DNA of 64,000 bases from Eilatimonas milleporae (GCF_003688555.1 NZ_REFR01000010.1:496001-560000), one strand, 5' to 3'; shown: positions 19,765 to 28,590, counted from the stretch's first letter. Translations and numbers: made by a program. Notes: a model not told the origin generated them from the sequence alone.

Positions 19765-19831
19765 AAGCCCCCGGAAAGACTTTCCGAGGGCTTGAATTGG
19801 AGTATAAACTGGCTCCAAAAACCAGTATACT
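19765..19831. terminator. two hairpins after the methyltransferase gene
   Basis: Hairpin 1 pairs AAGCCC-x-CGGAA (19765-19776) with TTCCG-x-GGGCTT (19782-19793). Hairpin 2 pairs AGTATA-xx-CTGG (19801-19812) with CCAGTATACT (19822-19831). They lie in the gap between the convergent methyltransferase and RTX genes and probably stop transcription from one or both sides, although neither has a long T-run. Confidence 0.4.
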
Positions 19832-19939
19832 CAATCACACTTGGAATTTCTTATCTATGTCAAAGATAATTTACCATGACTAGACAGATTTTCGATATTA
19901 TTTGCACACTCTATTTTTAGACATTCTACATAGTGGTTT

Positions 19940-20536
19940 TCAGAGAAAAATAGGGGAACCAAAATTTACATTAGCATCAAGAATAGAGTTAGCAAGATCT
20001 ACACTTGAATATGTAGGGTTAAACTCTAGAATTCTTACTCCATCTCCGCCACCAGCTTCTATGAGAAAACCTGTTGGAATGTTGAACTGCACAACCTCTC
20101 TTATTGTTACACTGTTATTGTCAGGAAAACTAAGGACGTCTTGATCTGGATTATAGTCTGATATTGTGTCGCTATCATCGCCATCGAAGAAAACAAACGT
20201 GTCAAAGCCATCGCCACCGATTAGATCATCATTTCTATTACCCCCAGTGATCCTATCGTTGCCAGTTCCTCCCACAATCGTGTCATCACCACGCCCACCA
20301 AAAAGGCGATCATTACCAGCACCACCTTCAATAGTATCTTCTTCATCATTCCCGAAAATTGTATCGTTGCCTGTACCTCCTATCAGTAGGTCGCGGCCAT
20401 CGGCCCCGCCGATTTCATCATTGCCGCCAGCACCGTCAACGGTATCACGACCGTTTCTCGCAAAAATAGCATCAGCGCCATCTGTTCCCAGTAGGCTATC
20501 ATCGCCATCTGTTCCCGTAATGAAATTGAAAGACAT
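19940..20536 (-). CDS. small RTX-repeat calcium-binding protein
   Basis: A 198-residue protein made mostly of calcium-binding nonapeptide repeats. From residue 8 to 115 I count twelve consecutive units close to GG-x-G-x-D-x-x-x, for example GGAGNDRLF, GGRGDDTIV and GGTGNDRIT. An 83-residue C-terminal part follows, rich in Asp, Asn and hydrophobics, as in type I secretion signals. There is no N-terminal signal peptide and no recognisable enzyme domain. A perfect AGGAGG ribosome site precedes the ATG. No type I exporter genes are nearby. The gene and its flanks are visibly AT-richer than all neighbours, which suggests recent acquisition. A TTGACC at 20582-20587 (minus strand) may be its -35 box, but no good -10 box follows. 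Confidence 0.85.
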   Translation of the reverse strand: MSFNFITGTDGDDSLLGTDGADAIFARNGRDTVDGAGGNDEIGGADGRDLLIGGTGNDTIFGNDEEDTIEGGAGNDRLFGGRGDDTIVGGTGNDRITGGNRNDDLIGGDGFDTFVFFDGDDSDTISDYNPDQDVLSFPDNNSVTIREVVQFNIPTGFLIEAGGGDGVRILEFNPTYSSVDLANSILDANVNFGSPIFL

Positions 20537-20640
20537 ATAGACCTCCTAATGATGCACGTTAAAAATGTACTTGACCTCAACGGTCAACTTAAAATTAACG
20601 CTTAAGATGCATTAAAACTATCTCAGTATAAAAATTTCAT

Positions 20641-20670
20641 AAAAAAGCCTCCAAAACTCTCGCTGGAGGC
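20641..20670 (-). terminator. intrinsic terminator after fabZ
   Basis: GCCTCCA (20664-20670 read on the minus strand) pairs with TGGAGGC (20647-20653) around a ten-base loop and is followed by six T on the minus strand. It stands 41 bp after the fabZ stop and closes the rpsB-to-fabZ cluster at a point where most alphaproteobacteria continue into lpxA. Confidence 0.88.
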
Positions 20671-20710
20671 CTAATTAATTTAATACCACTGATTGAGTGA
20701 CTGAGTGGCG

Positions 20711-21151
20711 TCAACCGTCGCTGAGCATGGCCATCAGTTGTGCTTCACAGACTTTTGCATCATCGACGAACGCTTCCGCGCTGAAGCGCCAGACGGTACC
20801 GCGGCTGCGTTCCTTGGTCAGATGCATGTGCAACGTATCGCCCGGCACCACGGGCTTGCGGAACTTGGCGCCGTCAATCCCCATGAAATAGACGACCTTT
20901 CCATGACTGCCCTCGCCCAGATAATCCAGTGCCAGAACGGCAGCCGTCTGGGCCATGGCTTCCAGAATCAGCACGCCGGGCATAACCGGTTCCTGCGGGA
21001 AGTGCCCCTGGAAGAAGGGCTCGTTCATTGTGACATTCTTGATGCCCGTGGCCCGTTCGCCGGGGTCCACATCCACCACCTTGTCCACCAGCAGGAAGGG
21101 GTAGCGGTGCGGAATGAGCCGCATGATGTCCTTGATGTTGAACGCCGTCAT
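20711..21151 (-). CDS. fabZ: 3-hydroxyacyl-ACP dehydratase
   Basis: Dehydrates 3-hydroxyacyl-ACP in type II fatty-acid elongation. The 146-residue hot-dog-fold enzyme has HRYPFLLVD and the catalytic His50 and Glu64 in GHFPQEPVMPGVLILEAMAQ. The start at 21151 (MTAFNIKDIM) is preferred over a longer frame because it matches the family's usual beginning, although its ribosome site is weak. The skp stop lies only 42 bp upstream, so lpxD, normally between them, is absent here. A strong terminator follows, so lpxA is absent too. Confidence 0.96.
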   Translation of the reverse strand: MTAFNIKDIMRLIPHRYPFLLVDKVVDVDPGERATGIKNVTMNEPFFQGHFPQEPVMPGVLILEAMAQTAAVLALDYLGEGSHGKVVYFMGIDGAKFRKPVVPGDTLHMHLTKERSRGTVWRFSAEAFVDDAKVCEAQLMAMLSDG

Positions 21152-21193
21152 TGTTGAAACGTCCCGTTGTCCGTCACCCAAGGCTGGCTGCGG

Positions 21194-21793
21194 TCAATTG
21201 CCGCCACTGTTACCAGTGCCTTCACCACCGCCGCCAGCCGCGCGTTCCGGCAGGTTCAGTGTCACGGACGGCAGTTCACTGTCGAGGCGCTCGATAAATT
21301 CGGTGGTGACGTCCATTCCGGAGGCATGGCCGAGGACAAGGCGCTTCAGCATGATGACCTGACCCTGGCGTTCGTCGAGAAGAGCGCGGATGACCGGCTG
21401 GCGGGCGCGTTCCACCTGCACCATGGCTTCCTGGCGCAGCTTGTCGAACTGATATTCGAGAACGGCGAGGGATTGCTGGGCCTGTGCCATCTGGTTGGCC
21501 AGATTGTTCCGCTCTTCCTCGTACTTGTCCGCGCCGATGATGGATTTACGCTTTTCCAGATCGGCCAGCTGCTGTTCCAGCACACCGCCGCGCGAGATAT
21601 ACTGGCGCAGTTGCAGGATATTCTGCCGAAACTCGACTGTTTGCAGATTGAAATCCTTGTATGCGGCCGCTTCTTTCTCCACCCGGTCATCATCGACGAT
21701 CAGGATCTGGGCATGGGCCACCGCCCCGAGACCAAGGCTGAGGAAAAGGCCTGCCACACTTATACGCAGGATACGGGTCAGTTTCGTCATCAT
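21194..21793 (-). CDS. skp: OmpH/Skp-family periplasmic chaperone
   Basis: Periplasmic trimeric chaperone that carries unfolded outer-membrane proteins to the BAM complex. The 199-residue product has an N-terminal signal peptide (cleavage expected after AVAHA, about residue 28), then the long helical coiled-coil tentacle region rich in Gln, Leu and Glu. A Gly-rich tail (AAGGGGEGTGNSGGN) ends it. It lies between bamA and fabZ, the usual place, and is probably cotranscribed with bamA. Confidence 0.92.
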   Translation of the reverse strand: MMTKLTRILRISVAGLFLSLGLGAVAHAQILIVDDDRVEKEAAAYKDFNLQTVEFRQNILQLRQYISRGGVLEQQLADLEKRKSIIGADKYEEERNNLANQMAQAQQSLAVLEYQFDKLRQEAMVQVERARQPVIRALLDERQGQVIMLKRLVLGHASGMDVTTEFIERLDSELPSVTLNLPERAAGGGGEGTGNSGGN

Positions 21794-21836
21794 GTTCTGC
21801 CTTACGTTTCGTTTTATCCGGCCGCTTCACGGCGCC

Positions 21837-24461
21837 TTAGAATGCGGTCCCCACATTGAACTGTAGCGACTGCGTATCATCCCCGACCTGTCGGCGCAAT
21901 GCGCGTGTCAGGTCAATCCGGAACGGACCGAAGGGCGATTGCCAGGAAAACCCGATACCGACGGCCACGCGCGGCGCCTGCGAGTCCCCTGCAAGACAAT
22001 TGAAATTGGCCCCGCCGGTTTCGCCTGTCTGAACCCAGAGGTCAAACTGGTCAAGCGACAGATCACACTGTGGTATCTCGTCTTGACCGATTTGCGAACG
22101 CCAGAGAGACCCGACATCGGCAAAGATAGAGGCGTTGATCCCGAGTTCGAGCGCCGCTTCGCCCAACGGGAAGAACAGTTCCGTCCGGCCGATATAAAAG
22201 GCCGTCCCGCCAAGGGCGCCGCCCTGACGGCCCTGGGAAAGGTCGCGCGGACCGATGCCGGCATTGTCGAAACCGCGTATGCGCGGCCCACCGATAAAAA
22301 ATTTATCATTTGTCAGAACATTCTGTCCGATGCCTTCGATAAAGCCGGCCTCACCGCCCAGACGCAATGTCCAGCCGGCAAACGGTGTCCAGTAATGGTC
22401 GAAATTGACCCGGTTGCGCAAATAGGTGACATCGCCGCCCAGGCCTGCAAAATCCTGGCTGAAGAAGAAGGACGTACCGCGTGTCGGGCGGAACAGATTG
22501 TTTCTGGTGTCAAAGCCAACCGTATAGCCCAGAATGGACTGAAGGCGGTTCCCGATGGTCTCTGCGGTGATCCGGTTTATGAACGGGGAAATTTCATCAA
22601 AATCGACCGCCCCGCTGTCATTGGTGTCAAGATCGCCCCTGTCCACATCGCCGTCACCGTCCACATCCACACCAGCGATGCGTTCCAGAAAATCCTCATC
22701 ACTTTCGCCCTGAAACTGTTGGAAGCGGGCCAATGTATTAACGATGAAGCTTTCCAGTCCGCGATTGGTCAACTGTATATCATCCTGGCGCACTGTGTAG
22801 CGCGTCGACAGGGTCCAGTATTCGCTGATGGCCATGCCCGCCCTGAGGGAAAAACCGATCCGGTCCTGACTGAAACCAGTATTGAACAGGCTGTCATCAA
22901 GTCGCGTACGGAATACATCAATACCACCAGCCACCGCGCGGCCGCCCAGATAGGGTTCGGTAAAGCCCAAGGTGATATCCTGCCGCGCGCCGGACAGGCG
23001 TAGACCCAGGTTCAGGCGCTGCCCCTTGCCGAGCAGGTTCTGTTCCTGAATGTTCACATCGAAGATGAAATTCTCAAGGCTTGAGAAGCCGGCGCCGACA
23101 TTCAACTGACCGGTGGCCTGTTCCTCGACGCGCACATCCAGAACCATTCGGTCGGGCAGCGAGCCGCGCTGCTGCTCCACCTGAACCTCACGGAAAAAGT
23201 TCAGGCGATTGAGACGGTTTTCCGAGCGTGTCACCAGGGCCGAATTGAACGCGTCCCCTTCCTGAAGCCGGAATTCGCGGCGGATCACCCGGTCCAGTGT
23301 ACGCACATTGCCGTGGATGTTGATGCGTTCCACATAGACGCGCGGGGCGTCGAGAATATTGAAAGTGATATCAATGGTGCGGGTTTCACGGTCGCGGTTG
23401 AGCCGTGGACGCACATCGACGAAGGCATACCCCAGAAGGCCCGCAGCATTGGTCAGGGCTTCGATGGTTCTCTCAATGGCCTCTGCATTGTAGGTCATGC
23501 CTTCACGCATCAGCAGAAAAGCGCGGAACAGGTCCTCATTGACATCGCGGATTTCGGATTCCACGTCGACCTTGCCGAAAGAATAGATTTCCCCCTCTTC
23601 CACGGTGAAGGTGATGAAAAAATCCTCGCGGTCCGGTGTCAGTTCCGATACGGCGGAGACGACGCGGAAGTCCGCATAGCCTTCGTTCAGATAATACTGG
23701 CGCAGGACCTGCTGGTCGTAGGCCAGGCGGTCAGGATCGAACGTGTCGTTGGAGGTAAACAGTTTCCACCAGCGCGATTCCTTTGTCGCGAGAACATCGC
23801 GCAGATCGCCGTCGCTGTATCGCTTGTTGCCGATGAAATTGATACGGCTGACCTTCGTCTTGGGGCCTTCCTGCACTTCGAAAACCAGATCGACACGGTT
23901 CTGTGCCTGTTCCACCACTTTCGGTTCGATGATGGCGGCGAAACGGCCGGACCGGCGATACAGTTCCAGCATGCGCTGGACATCGGCGCGCACCTTGGCA
24001 CGGGTAAAGACCATGCGTGGACGCAGGCGGACCTCTTCCAGCAGTTCGTCCCGGTCAAGGCGTTTGTTCCCCTCGAAGACGATGCGGTTGATGATGGGGT
24101 TTTCCACCACCCGAATGATCAGGACACCACCCCGCTCGGACAATTCCACATCGGAAAACAGGCCAGTCGCGAACAGGTTCTTCAGGCTGCGGTCAAGCAG
24201 GGCCGGATCAAACGGATCGCCTGCCCGCACGGCCAGATAAGAGGCGATGGTCTCCGGTTCGACCCGTTCATTGCCGACAACGGTAATCTGCCGGATCGGC
24301 GGATAAACGGGTGCCGCGGGCTGTTCAGCCTGCGTGTCCTGAGCGGCGGCACGGCCAAAACCGGCCGACAGCCACGCCGCATCCGCCACCAGTGCCCCGC
24401 CCCAAATTATAAAATTGACAAGGAAAAGACGCTTGAACCAACCCATGCTCACTACATGCAC
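21837..24461 (-). CDS. bamA: outer-membrane assembly factor BamA, with an EF-hand pair in a barrel loop
   Basis: Core of the machine that inserts beta-barrel proteins into the outer membrane. The 874-residue product has a hydrophobic signal segment (about residues 8-40, ending GRAAAQ), five POTRA domains (about 55-440) and a C-terminal 16-strand barrel with the family's IRGFDNAGIGPRD motif and a terminal Phe. Between two barrel strands, residues 599-610 (DVDGDGDVDRGD) and 612-623 (DTNDSGAVDFDE) each fit the 12-residue EF-hand calcium loop. The following DTRNNLFRPTRG looks like a periplasmic turn, so the EF-hands should face outward. A second possible start is at 24446 (MGWFKRLF). Neighbours rseP and skp are standard. 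Confidence 0.96.
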   Translation of the reverse strand: MHVVSMGWFKRLFLVNFIIWGGALVADAAWLSAGFGRAAAQDTQAEQPAAPVYPPIRQITVVGNERVEPETIASYLAVRAGDPFDPALLDRSLKNLFATGLFSDVELSERGGVLIIRVVENPIINRIVFEGNKRLDRDELLEEVRLRPRMVFTRAKVRADVQRMLELYRRSGRFAAIIEPKVVEQAQNRVDLVFEVQEGPKTKVSRINFIGNKRYSDGDLRDVLATKESRWWKLFTSNDTFDPDRLAYDQQVLRQYYLNEGYADFRVVSAVSELTPDREDFFITFTVEEGEIYSFGKVDVESEIRDVNEDLFRAFLLMREGMTYNAEAIERTIEALTNAAGLLGYAFVDVRPRLNRDRETRTIDITFNILDAPRVYVERINIHGNVRTLDRVIRREFRLQEGDAFNSALVTRSENRLNRLNFFREVQVEQQRGSLPDRMVLDVRVEEQATGQLNVGAGFSSLENFIFDVNIQEQNLLGKGQRLNLGLRLSGARQDITLGFTEPYLGGRAVAGGIDVFRTRLDDSLFNTGFSQDRIGFSLRAGMAISEYWTLSTRYTVRQDDIQLTNRGLESFIVNTLARFQQFQGESDEDFLERIAGVDVDGDGDVDRGDLDTNDSGAVDFDEISPFINRITAETIGNRLQSILGYTVGFDTRNNLFRPTRGTSFFFSQDFAGLGGDVTYLRNRVNFDHYWTPFAGWTLRLGGEAGFIEGIGQNVLTNDKFFIGGPRIRGFDNAGIGPRDLSQGRQGGALGGTAFYIGRTELFFPLGEAALELGINASIFADVGSLWRSQIGQDEIPQCDLSLDQFDLWVQTGETGGANFNCLAGDSQAPRVAVGIGFSWQSPFGPFRIDLTRALRRQVGDDTQSLQFNVGTAF

Positions 24462-24511
24462 CCGCTCTGCCCGGTTTGTTTTTTATCGGCACATTCGGCC
24501 GCGACACTGGC

Positions 24512-25618
24512 CTAGAGAGCCATTGATTGCAAGTCATTCAGGGTGACGACGACCATGAAAAGCAGCATAAGCGCCAAGCCGGCCATATATCCCAGTTCCT
24601 GTGCCCTTTGGCTAAGAGGCGACCCCTTGAGCGCCTCGATGGCGTAGAACATTAAATGACCGCCGTCTAGTACAGGAATGGGCAGCAGATTGACAACACC
24701 AAGATTGATGGAAATGAGCGCAAGGAACCAAATCCAGTTTTCAAGGCCCTGAGCGGCGGCATCGCCCGTCATGGTGACAATGCGCAAGGGGCCGCCCACT
24801 TCCTCGATCGAGCGGATTCCCATCACCATTTGCCCCAGAGTGATGAAAATGGACTGTATCATGGAGACGGTCTGACGCCCGCCTTCGGCCAGCGCCTCTA
24901 TGGGGCCCAGAGTGACACGCGTGGCGGGGCCGGAGGCAACCCCGAGAATGCCGTAAGGGTACCGGTTCCCGAAACGGTCCTCCAGATAGCGTGTGCCAAA
25001 AGTGACCGTCAGGGCAATCGGGGTCCTGTCACGTTCAACCAGCACAGTGGTTTCACGGCCCGGATAAAGACGGACCAAAGAGCCGATATCCGTGAAACGT
25101 TCCACCGTTTCACCGCTGACGGCGAGAATTCTGTCGCCCGGCAGCATGCCGGCCTGTTCAGCGGCCGAGTCCGGCTGAACGGTTGCGACCACGGGTTCGG
25201 CCACAGTGATCCCGTATGTCAGGTAGAAACCGGCGAACACCACAGCGGCCGCGATCAGATTGATGGCGGGGCCGGCAAAAACGATCAGCGCCCTTTGCCA
25301 CAAAGGTTTAAAATGGAAACAGTCCTTGCGCTCTTCCTCGCTCAGCCCTTCGACGGCGCCGGGGTTTGAGGCGGCACTCTGATCACCGTGGAATTTTACA
25401 TAGCCGCCCAGCGGCAGCATGCAGAATTTCCAGCGTACGCCGCGTTTGTCCGTCCAGCCGAAAAGCTCGCGTCCGAAACCGATGGCAAAAGAGTCTATGC
25501 GTACGCCGAACAGTCTGGCGACGCTGTAATGGCCCCATTCATGAATGAAAACCAGCAGGCTGAACCCCACAACGAAAGACAGTAAGGTGAGCATCAGCCC
25601 GGCCCCTTCAGTATCCAT
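24512..25618 (-). CDS. rseP: site-2 membrane metalloprotease RseP
   Basis: Intramembrane zinc protease that cuts anti-sigma factors and leftover signal peptides. The 368-residue product has HEWGH (His26, Glu27, His30) in the first membrane helix, one PDZ domain (about residues 125-205, TVQPDSAAEQAGMLPGDRIL) where E. coli RseP has two, and the third zinc ligand in NLLPIPVLDGGH near residue 320. GGAGA precedes the ATG at 25618; a second ATG lies eight codons inside. Standard place between dxr and bamA. Confidence 0.95.
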   Translation of the reverse strand: MDTEGAGLMLTLLSFVVGFSLLVFIHEWGHYSVARLFGVRIDSFAIGFGRELFGWTDKRGVRWKFCMLPLGGYVKFHGDQSAASNPGAVEGLSEEERKDCFHFKPLWQRALIVFAGPAINLIAAAVVFAGFYLTYGITVAEPVVATVQPDSAAEQAGMLPGDRILAVSGETVERFTDIGSLVRLYPGRETTVLVERDRTPIALTVTFGTRYLEDRFGNRYPYGILGVASGPATRVTLGPIEALAEGGRQTVSMIQSIFITLGQMVMGIRSIEEVGGPLRIVTMTGDAAAQGLENWIWFLALISINLGVVNLLPIPVLDGGHLMFYAIEALKGSPLSQRAQELGYMAGLALMLLFMVVVTLNDLQSMAL

Positions 25619-25697
25619 TCTTTTCTCCGCTTATCTGCCCCACTGGCGGTTTCGGTATTTTCGTTTCTGTCTGTTTGCCGCGAATGCGGTTCCGCTT

Positions 25698-26879
25698 TTA
25701 TGCGGAGCGTGCTGCCCGGCGCAAGGCCGCCGCCTCGGCCAATCGGCGGGCGGCGGAATCGGCCTCCATGACACTTGCCAGACATTGTGGCGCTTTCATG
25801 TCTGCCGTCTCCAAGGTTTCGCTTACGATCGCGGAAATGTCCAGAAAACCGATGTCGCCACCGAGAAAGGCGGCAACGGCCACTTCATTGGCGGCATTCA
25901 GGACAAGACTGGCAGCACCGCCGGCCTCAAGCGCGGCGCGGGCCAGAAACAGACACGGAAAGCGCGCTGCCTCGGGGGCCTGAAACGTCATTTCACCCAA
26001 TCCGGCCAGATCAAGCCGCTTACAGGGGGTTTCCAACCGTTCAGGCCAGCCCAGGCAGTAGGCAATGGGTATACGCATGTCCGCCGTACCCAGCTGCGCC
26101 AGTACGCTGCCGTCCACATAATGCACCAGCGAGTGTATGACCGACTGCGGATGGATGACCACATCGATTGTCTTACTGGGCATATTGAAAAGATGATGGG
26201 CCTCGATCACTTCGAGGCCCTTGTTCATCATTGTCGCACTGTCCACCGAAATCTTGCGACCCATGTCCCAATTGGGGTGGGCGACCGCCTCGTCCGGGGA
26301 CACGGTCGCAAAACGGTCCATCGGCAACATACGGAACGGCCCACCGGATGCCGTCAGGGTCAGTCGTTCGACACTGTCCGGGGCCGTGCGGTCCAGAACC
26401 TGGAAAATGGCATTATGTTCCGAGTCCGCGGGCAACAGGGTCGTACCGGCCTCCCGCGCCTGTGCGATCATCAGATCGCCGGCGCAAACCAGACATTCCT
26501 TATTGGCAAGAATGAGGACAGTGCCGCGGGCAACCGCATGCATGGTGGGTTTGAGCCCCGCCGCGCCGACAATGGCGGCCATGACCATGTCGCTAGGCAT
26601 ATCGGCTGCCTCCGCAAGGGCGTCCAACCCGGCGCCAACCTTCACATCCGGACAATCGGCCAGGGCGTCTTTCAGGTCATGATACCGGGACGGGTCCGCC
26701 ACCACGGCCAGTTGCGGGCGGAACTCCCGCGCCAGTGCGGCCAGTTCGTTCACACGGCGATTGGCCGTCAGGGCGACAATACGGAAACGGCCCCGATTGC
26801 GGCGGACAAGATCAAGTGTGCTGGCCCCGACAGACCCCGTCGCCCCCAAAACCGTCAAGGATCGCTGTTGGTCATTCAT
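25698..26879 (-). CDS. dxr: 1-deoxy-D-xylulose 5-phosphate reductoisomerase
   Basis: Converts deoxyxylulose phosphate to methylerythritol phosphate, the committed step of the MEP isoprenoid route. The 393-residue product has the NADPH site LGATGSVG, LILANKE, the metal-binding ADSEHNAIFQ, ASGGPF, HPNWDMGRKISVDSATMMNK and IHPQSVIHS. The start at 26879 (MNDQQRSLTVLG) follows a G-rich ribosome site; the frame is open 38 codons further but that part overlaps the end of cdsA. With uppS upstream, the cluster links isoprenoid supply to cell-wall lipid carrier synthesis. Confidence 0.96.
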   Translation of the reverse strand: MNDQQRSLTVLGATGSVGASTLDLVRRNRGRFRIVALTANRRVNELAALAREFRPQLAVVADPSRYHDLKDALADCPDVKVGAGLDALAEAADMPSDMVMAAIVGAAGLKPTMHAVARGTVLILANKECLVCAGDLMIAQAREAGTTLLPADSEHNAIFQVLDRTAPDSVERLTLTASGGPFRMLPMDRFATVSPDEAVAHPNWDMGRKISVDSATMMNKGLEVIEAHHLFNMPSKTIDVVIHPQSVIHSLVHYVDGSVLAQLGTADMRIPIAYCLGWPERLETPCKRLDLAGLGEMTFQAPEAARFPCLFLARAALEAGGAASLVLNAANEVAVAAFLGGDIGFLDISAIVSETLETADMKAPQCLASVMEADSAARRLAEAAALRRAARSA

Positions 26880-26901
26880 CCTGCAAACCCCCCGCGCATA
26901 T

Positions 26902-27756
26902 TCATATTTGGGCCCAAGACTGCATACCAATGGCAATAGCCGTTGCCGGAGCGGCGAAAACCAGCCCGTCCACCCGGTCCAATACGCCGCCATGGCCGGG
27001 GATCAGATCCCCGGAGTCCTTGGCACCAAAACGGCGTTTTATCAGGCTTTCAAACAAATCGCCGATCTGTGCCATAACGGAAACACAAACCCCTGCGCCG
27101 GACAGAAACAGCAGGGAGCGATCCCAGCCGAAAAGAGTGGAAAACAGCAGGGCCGCGACCACGGCCAGAAAAACCCCGCCGAAAAATCCCGCCCAGGTTT
27201 TCTTGGGGCTGATCGTAGGGGCCAGTTTCGGTCCGCCGATCCCCTTGCCGAAGAAATATCCCCCGACATCGGTTGCCCAAACGCAGAAGAACAGCCAGAC
27301 AATCAATTCGCCGTTGCTGTCAAGTGTGCGCAGCCAGGCAATGGCGAGAACGGCCATCCCCACGTATAGACCGCCCGCCACAAGCCAGCGCAGGGACGGC
27401 CTGCTGACAGGATTGCCATTTTCCCGGGGGCCAGGCGGCACCAGCCAGACAAGCATACAAAGCCCCGCCATGGCCATCGCCAGGAAAAGGGCGACCGCAT
27501 CAGGGCGTCCGGCCGCACCGCCCGCTCCGATCCACCAGCTTCCTGCCGTCAACAGAAAGACAAACAGAATGGCTGCCACCGTCCCCGTCCGGCCGGCCTG
27601 CTCCGTGACCCTGTTCCATTCCGTCAACATGAAAAAGGCGGCAACGGCCAAGAGACCGGTAAACACTATACCACCAGCATAGATCAGTGCGAGAACCGGC
27701 GGCAGCAGCAGAAGCGCTGCCGCTATCCTCTGGCTTAAATTTCGGGATATCATCAC
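26902..27756 (-). CDS. cdsA: phosphatidate cytidylyltransferase
   Basis: Makes CDP-diacylglycerol from phosphatidic acid and CTP in the inner membrane, the branch point for all phospholipids. The 284-residue product has about eight hydrophobic segments and the family signature near the C-terminus: SLIKRRFGAKDSGDL directly followed by IPGHGGVLDRVDGL. Two adjacent ATG codons stand at the start. It lies between uppS and dxr in the common order. Confidence 0.95.
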   Translation of the reverse strand: MMISRNLSQRIAAALLLLPPVLALIYAGGIVFTGLLAVAAFFMLTEWNRVTEQAGRTGTVAAILFVFLLTAGSWWIGAGGAAGRPDAVALFLAMAMAGLCMLVWLVPPGPRENGNPVSRPSLRWLVAGGLYVGMAVLAIAWLRTLDSNGELIVWLFFCVWATDVGGYFFGKGIGGPKLAPTISPKKTWAGFFGGVFLAVVAALLFSTLFGWDRSLLFLSGAGVCVSVMAQIGDLFESLIKRRFGAKDSGDLIPGHGGVLDRVDGLVFAAPATAIAIGMQSWAQI

Positions 27757-27808
27757 ATATCACGTCCCTGCCGGCTCCACCGGCAGTCCGGGCACGGCGG
27801 TGCCGGCA

Positions 27809-28567
27809 TCACGGACGTGTCCCGAAGCGGCGTTCGCGTCCTGCAAACCATTGCAGAGCGTGGGTAAAATGGTCCTCACCAAAATCAGGCCACAAGACGT
27901 CCAGAAACAGCAGTTCGGCATAGGCGGTCTGCCACAGCAGGAAGTTGGAAATGCGCTGCTCGCCGCTGGTGCGTATGATCAGATCCGGGTCCGGAATATC
28001 GTGTGTTGACAGGAAGGAGGCAAAACGCTCCTCGGTAATATTTTCCAGGGACTCCCTGCCCTCGACCACGGCGGTAGCAATGGCGCGGGCGGCATCGACA
28101 ATCTCGCCCCGCCCGCCATAGCTGAGCGCGATGACAAGTGTCATGCGCGTGTTGTCATGGGTGAGTGCTTCGGCCTCGTCAATCATGCGATTGATATCGT
28201 CCGCGAGATTGTCACGCCGTCCGATTACACGCAGCCGGATATCCTCCTTGTCCAGGGCCTTGATTTCGGATTTGAGATACATCCGCAGGAGGCCCATCAG
28301 GTCCCGCACTTCCGACGGATGGCGGTTCCAGTTTTCGGAGGAGAACGCGAACAGTGTCAAATAGCCGATGCCGTTTTCAGCCGCTGCTTCCACCGCTTCG
28401 CGGACCGCATCGACGCCTTTGCGATGCCCCATGGAGCGCGGCAGCCCCCTGGCTGCCGCCCAACGGCCATTGCCATCCATGATGATGGCGACATGGCCGG
28501 GTATGGCGCCTGAAGCGCCGCCGGCCATATCAGCGGAAGGACCGGCATTTATGGCGGATGATGTCAT
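27809..28567 (-). CDS. uppS: undecaprenyl diphosphate synthase
   Basis: Adds isopentenyl units in cis to farnesyl diphosphate to form the lipid carrier for peptidoglycan and surface glycans. The 252-residue product shows IIMDGNGRWA with the catalytic Asp, GHRKGVDAV, TLFAFSSENWNRH, YGGRGEIVDA and DLIIRTSGEQRISNF. The first 20 or so residues are a variable Ala/Gly-rich extension. It follows frr by 23 bp and precedes cdsA. Confidence 0.96.
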   Translation of the reverse strand: MTSSAINAGPSADMAGGASGAIPGHVAIIMDGNGRWAAARGLPRSMGHRKGVDAVREAVEAAAENGIGYLTLFAFSSENWNRHPSEVRDLMGLLRMYLKSEIKALDKEDIRLRVIGRRDNLADDINRMIDEAEALTHDNTRMTLVIALSYGGRGEIVDAARAIATAVVEGRESLENITEERFASFLSTHDIPDPDLIIRTSGEQRISNFLLWQTAYAELLFLDVLWPDFGEDHFTHALQWFAGRERRFGTRP

Positions 28568-28590
28568 GAGGCGGTCGGTTTGCCGGTCAT

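Noticed and set aside
20589-20615. Four TTAA half-sites before the RTX gene, like CtrA boxes
   Set aside because: The best pair (20602-20605 and 20612-20615) is spaced by 6, not the 7 bases of the CtrA consensus, and the stretch is simply AT-rich.
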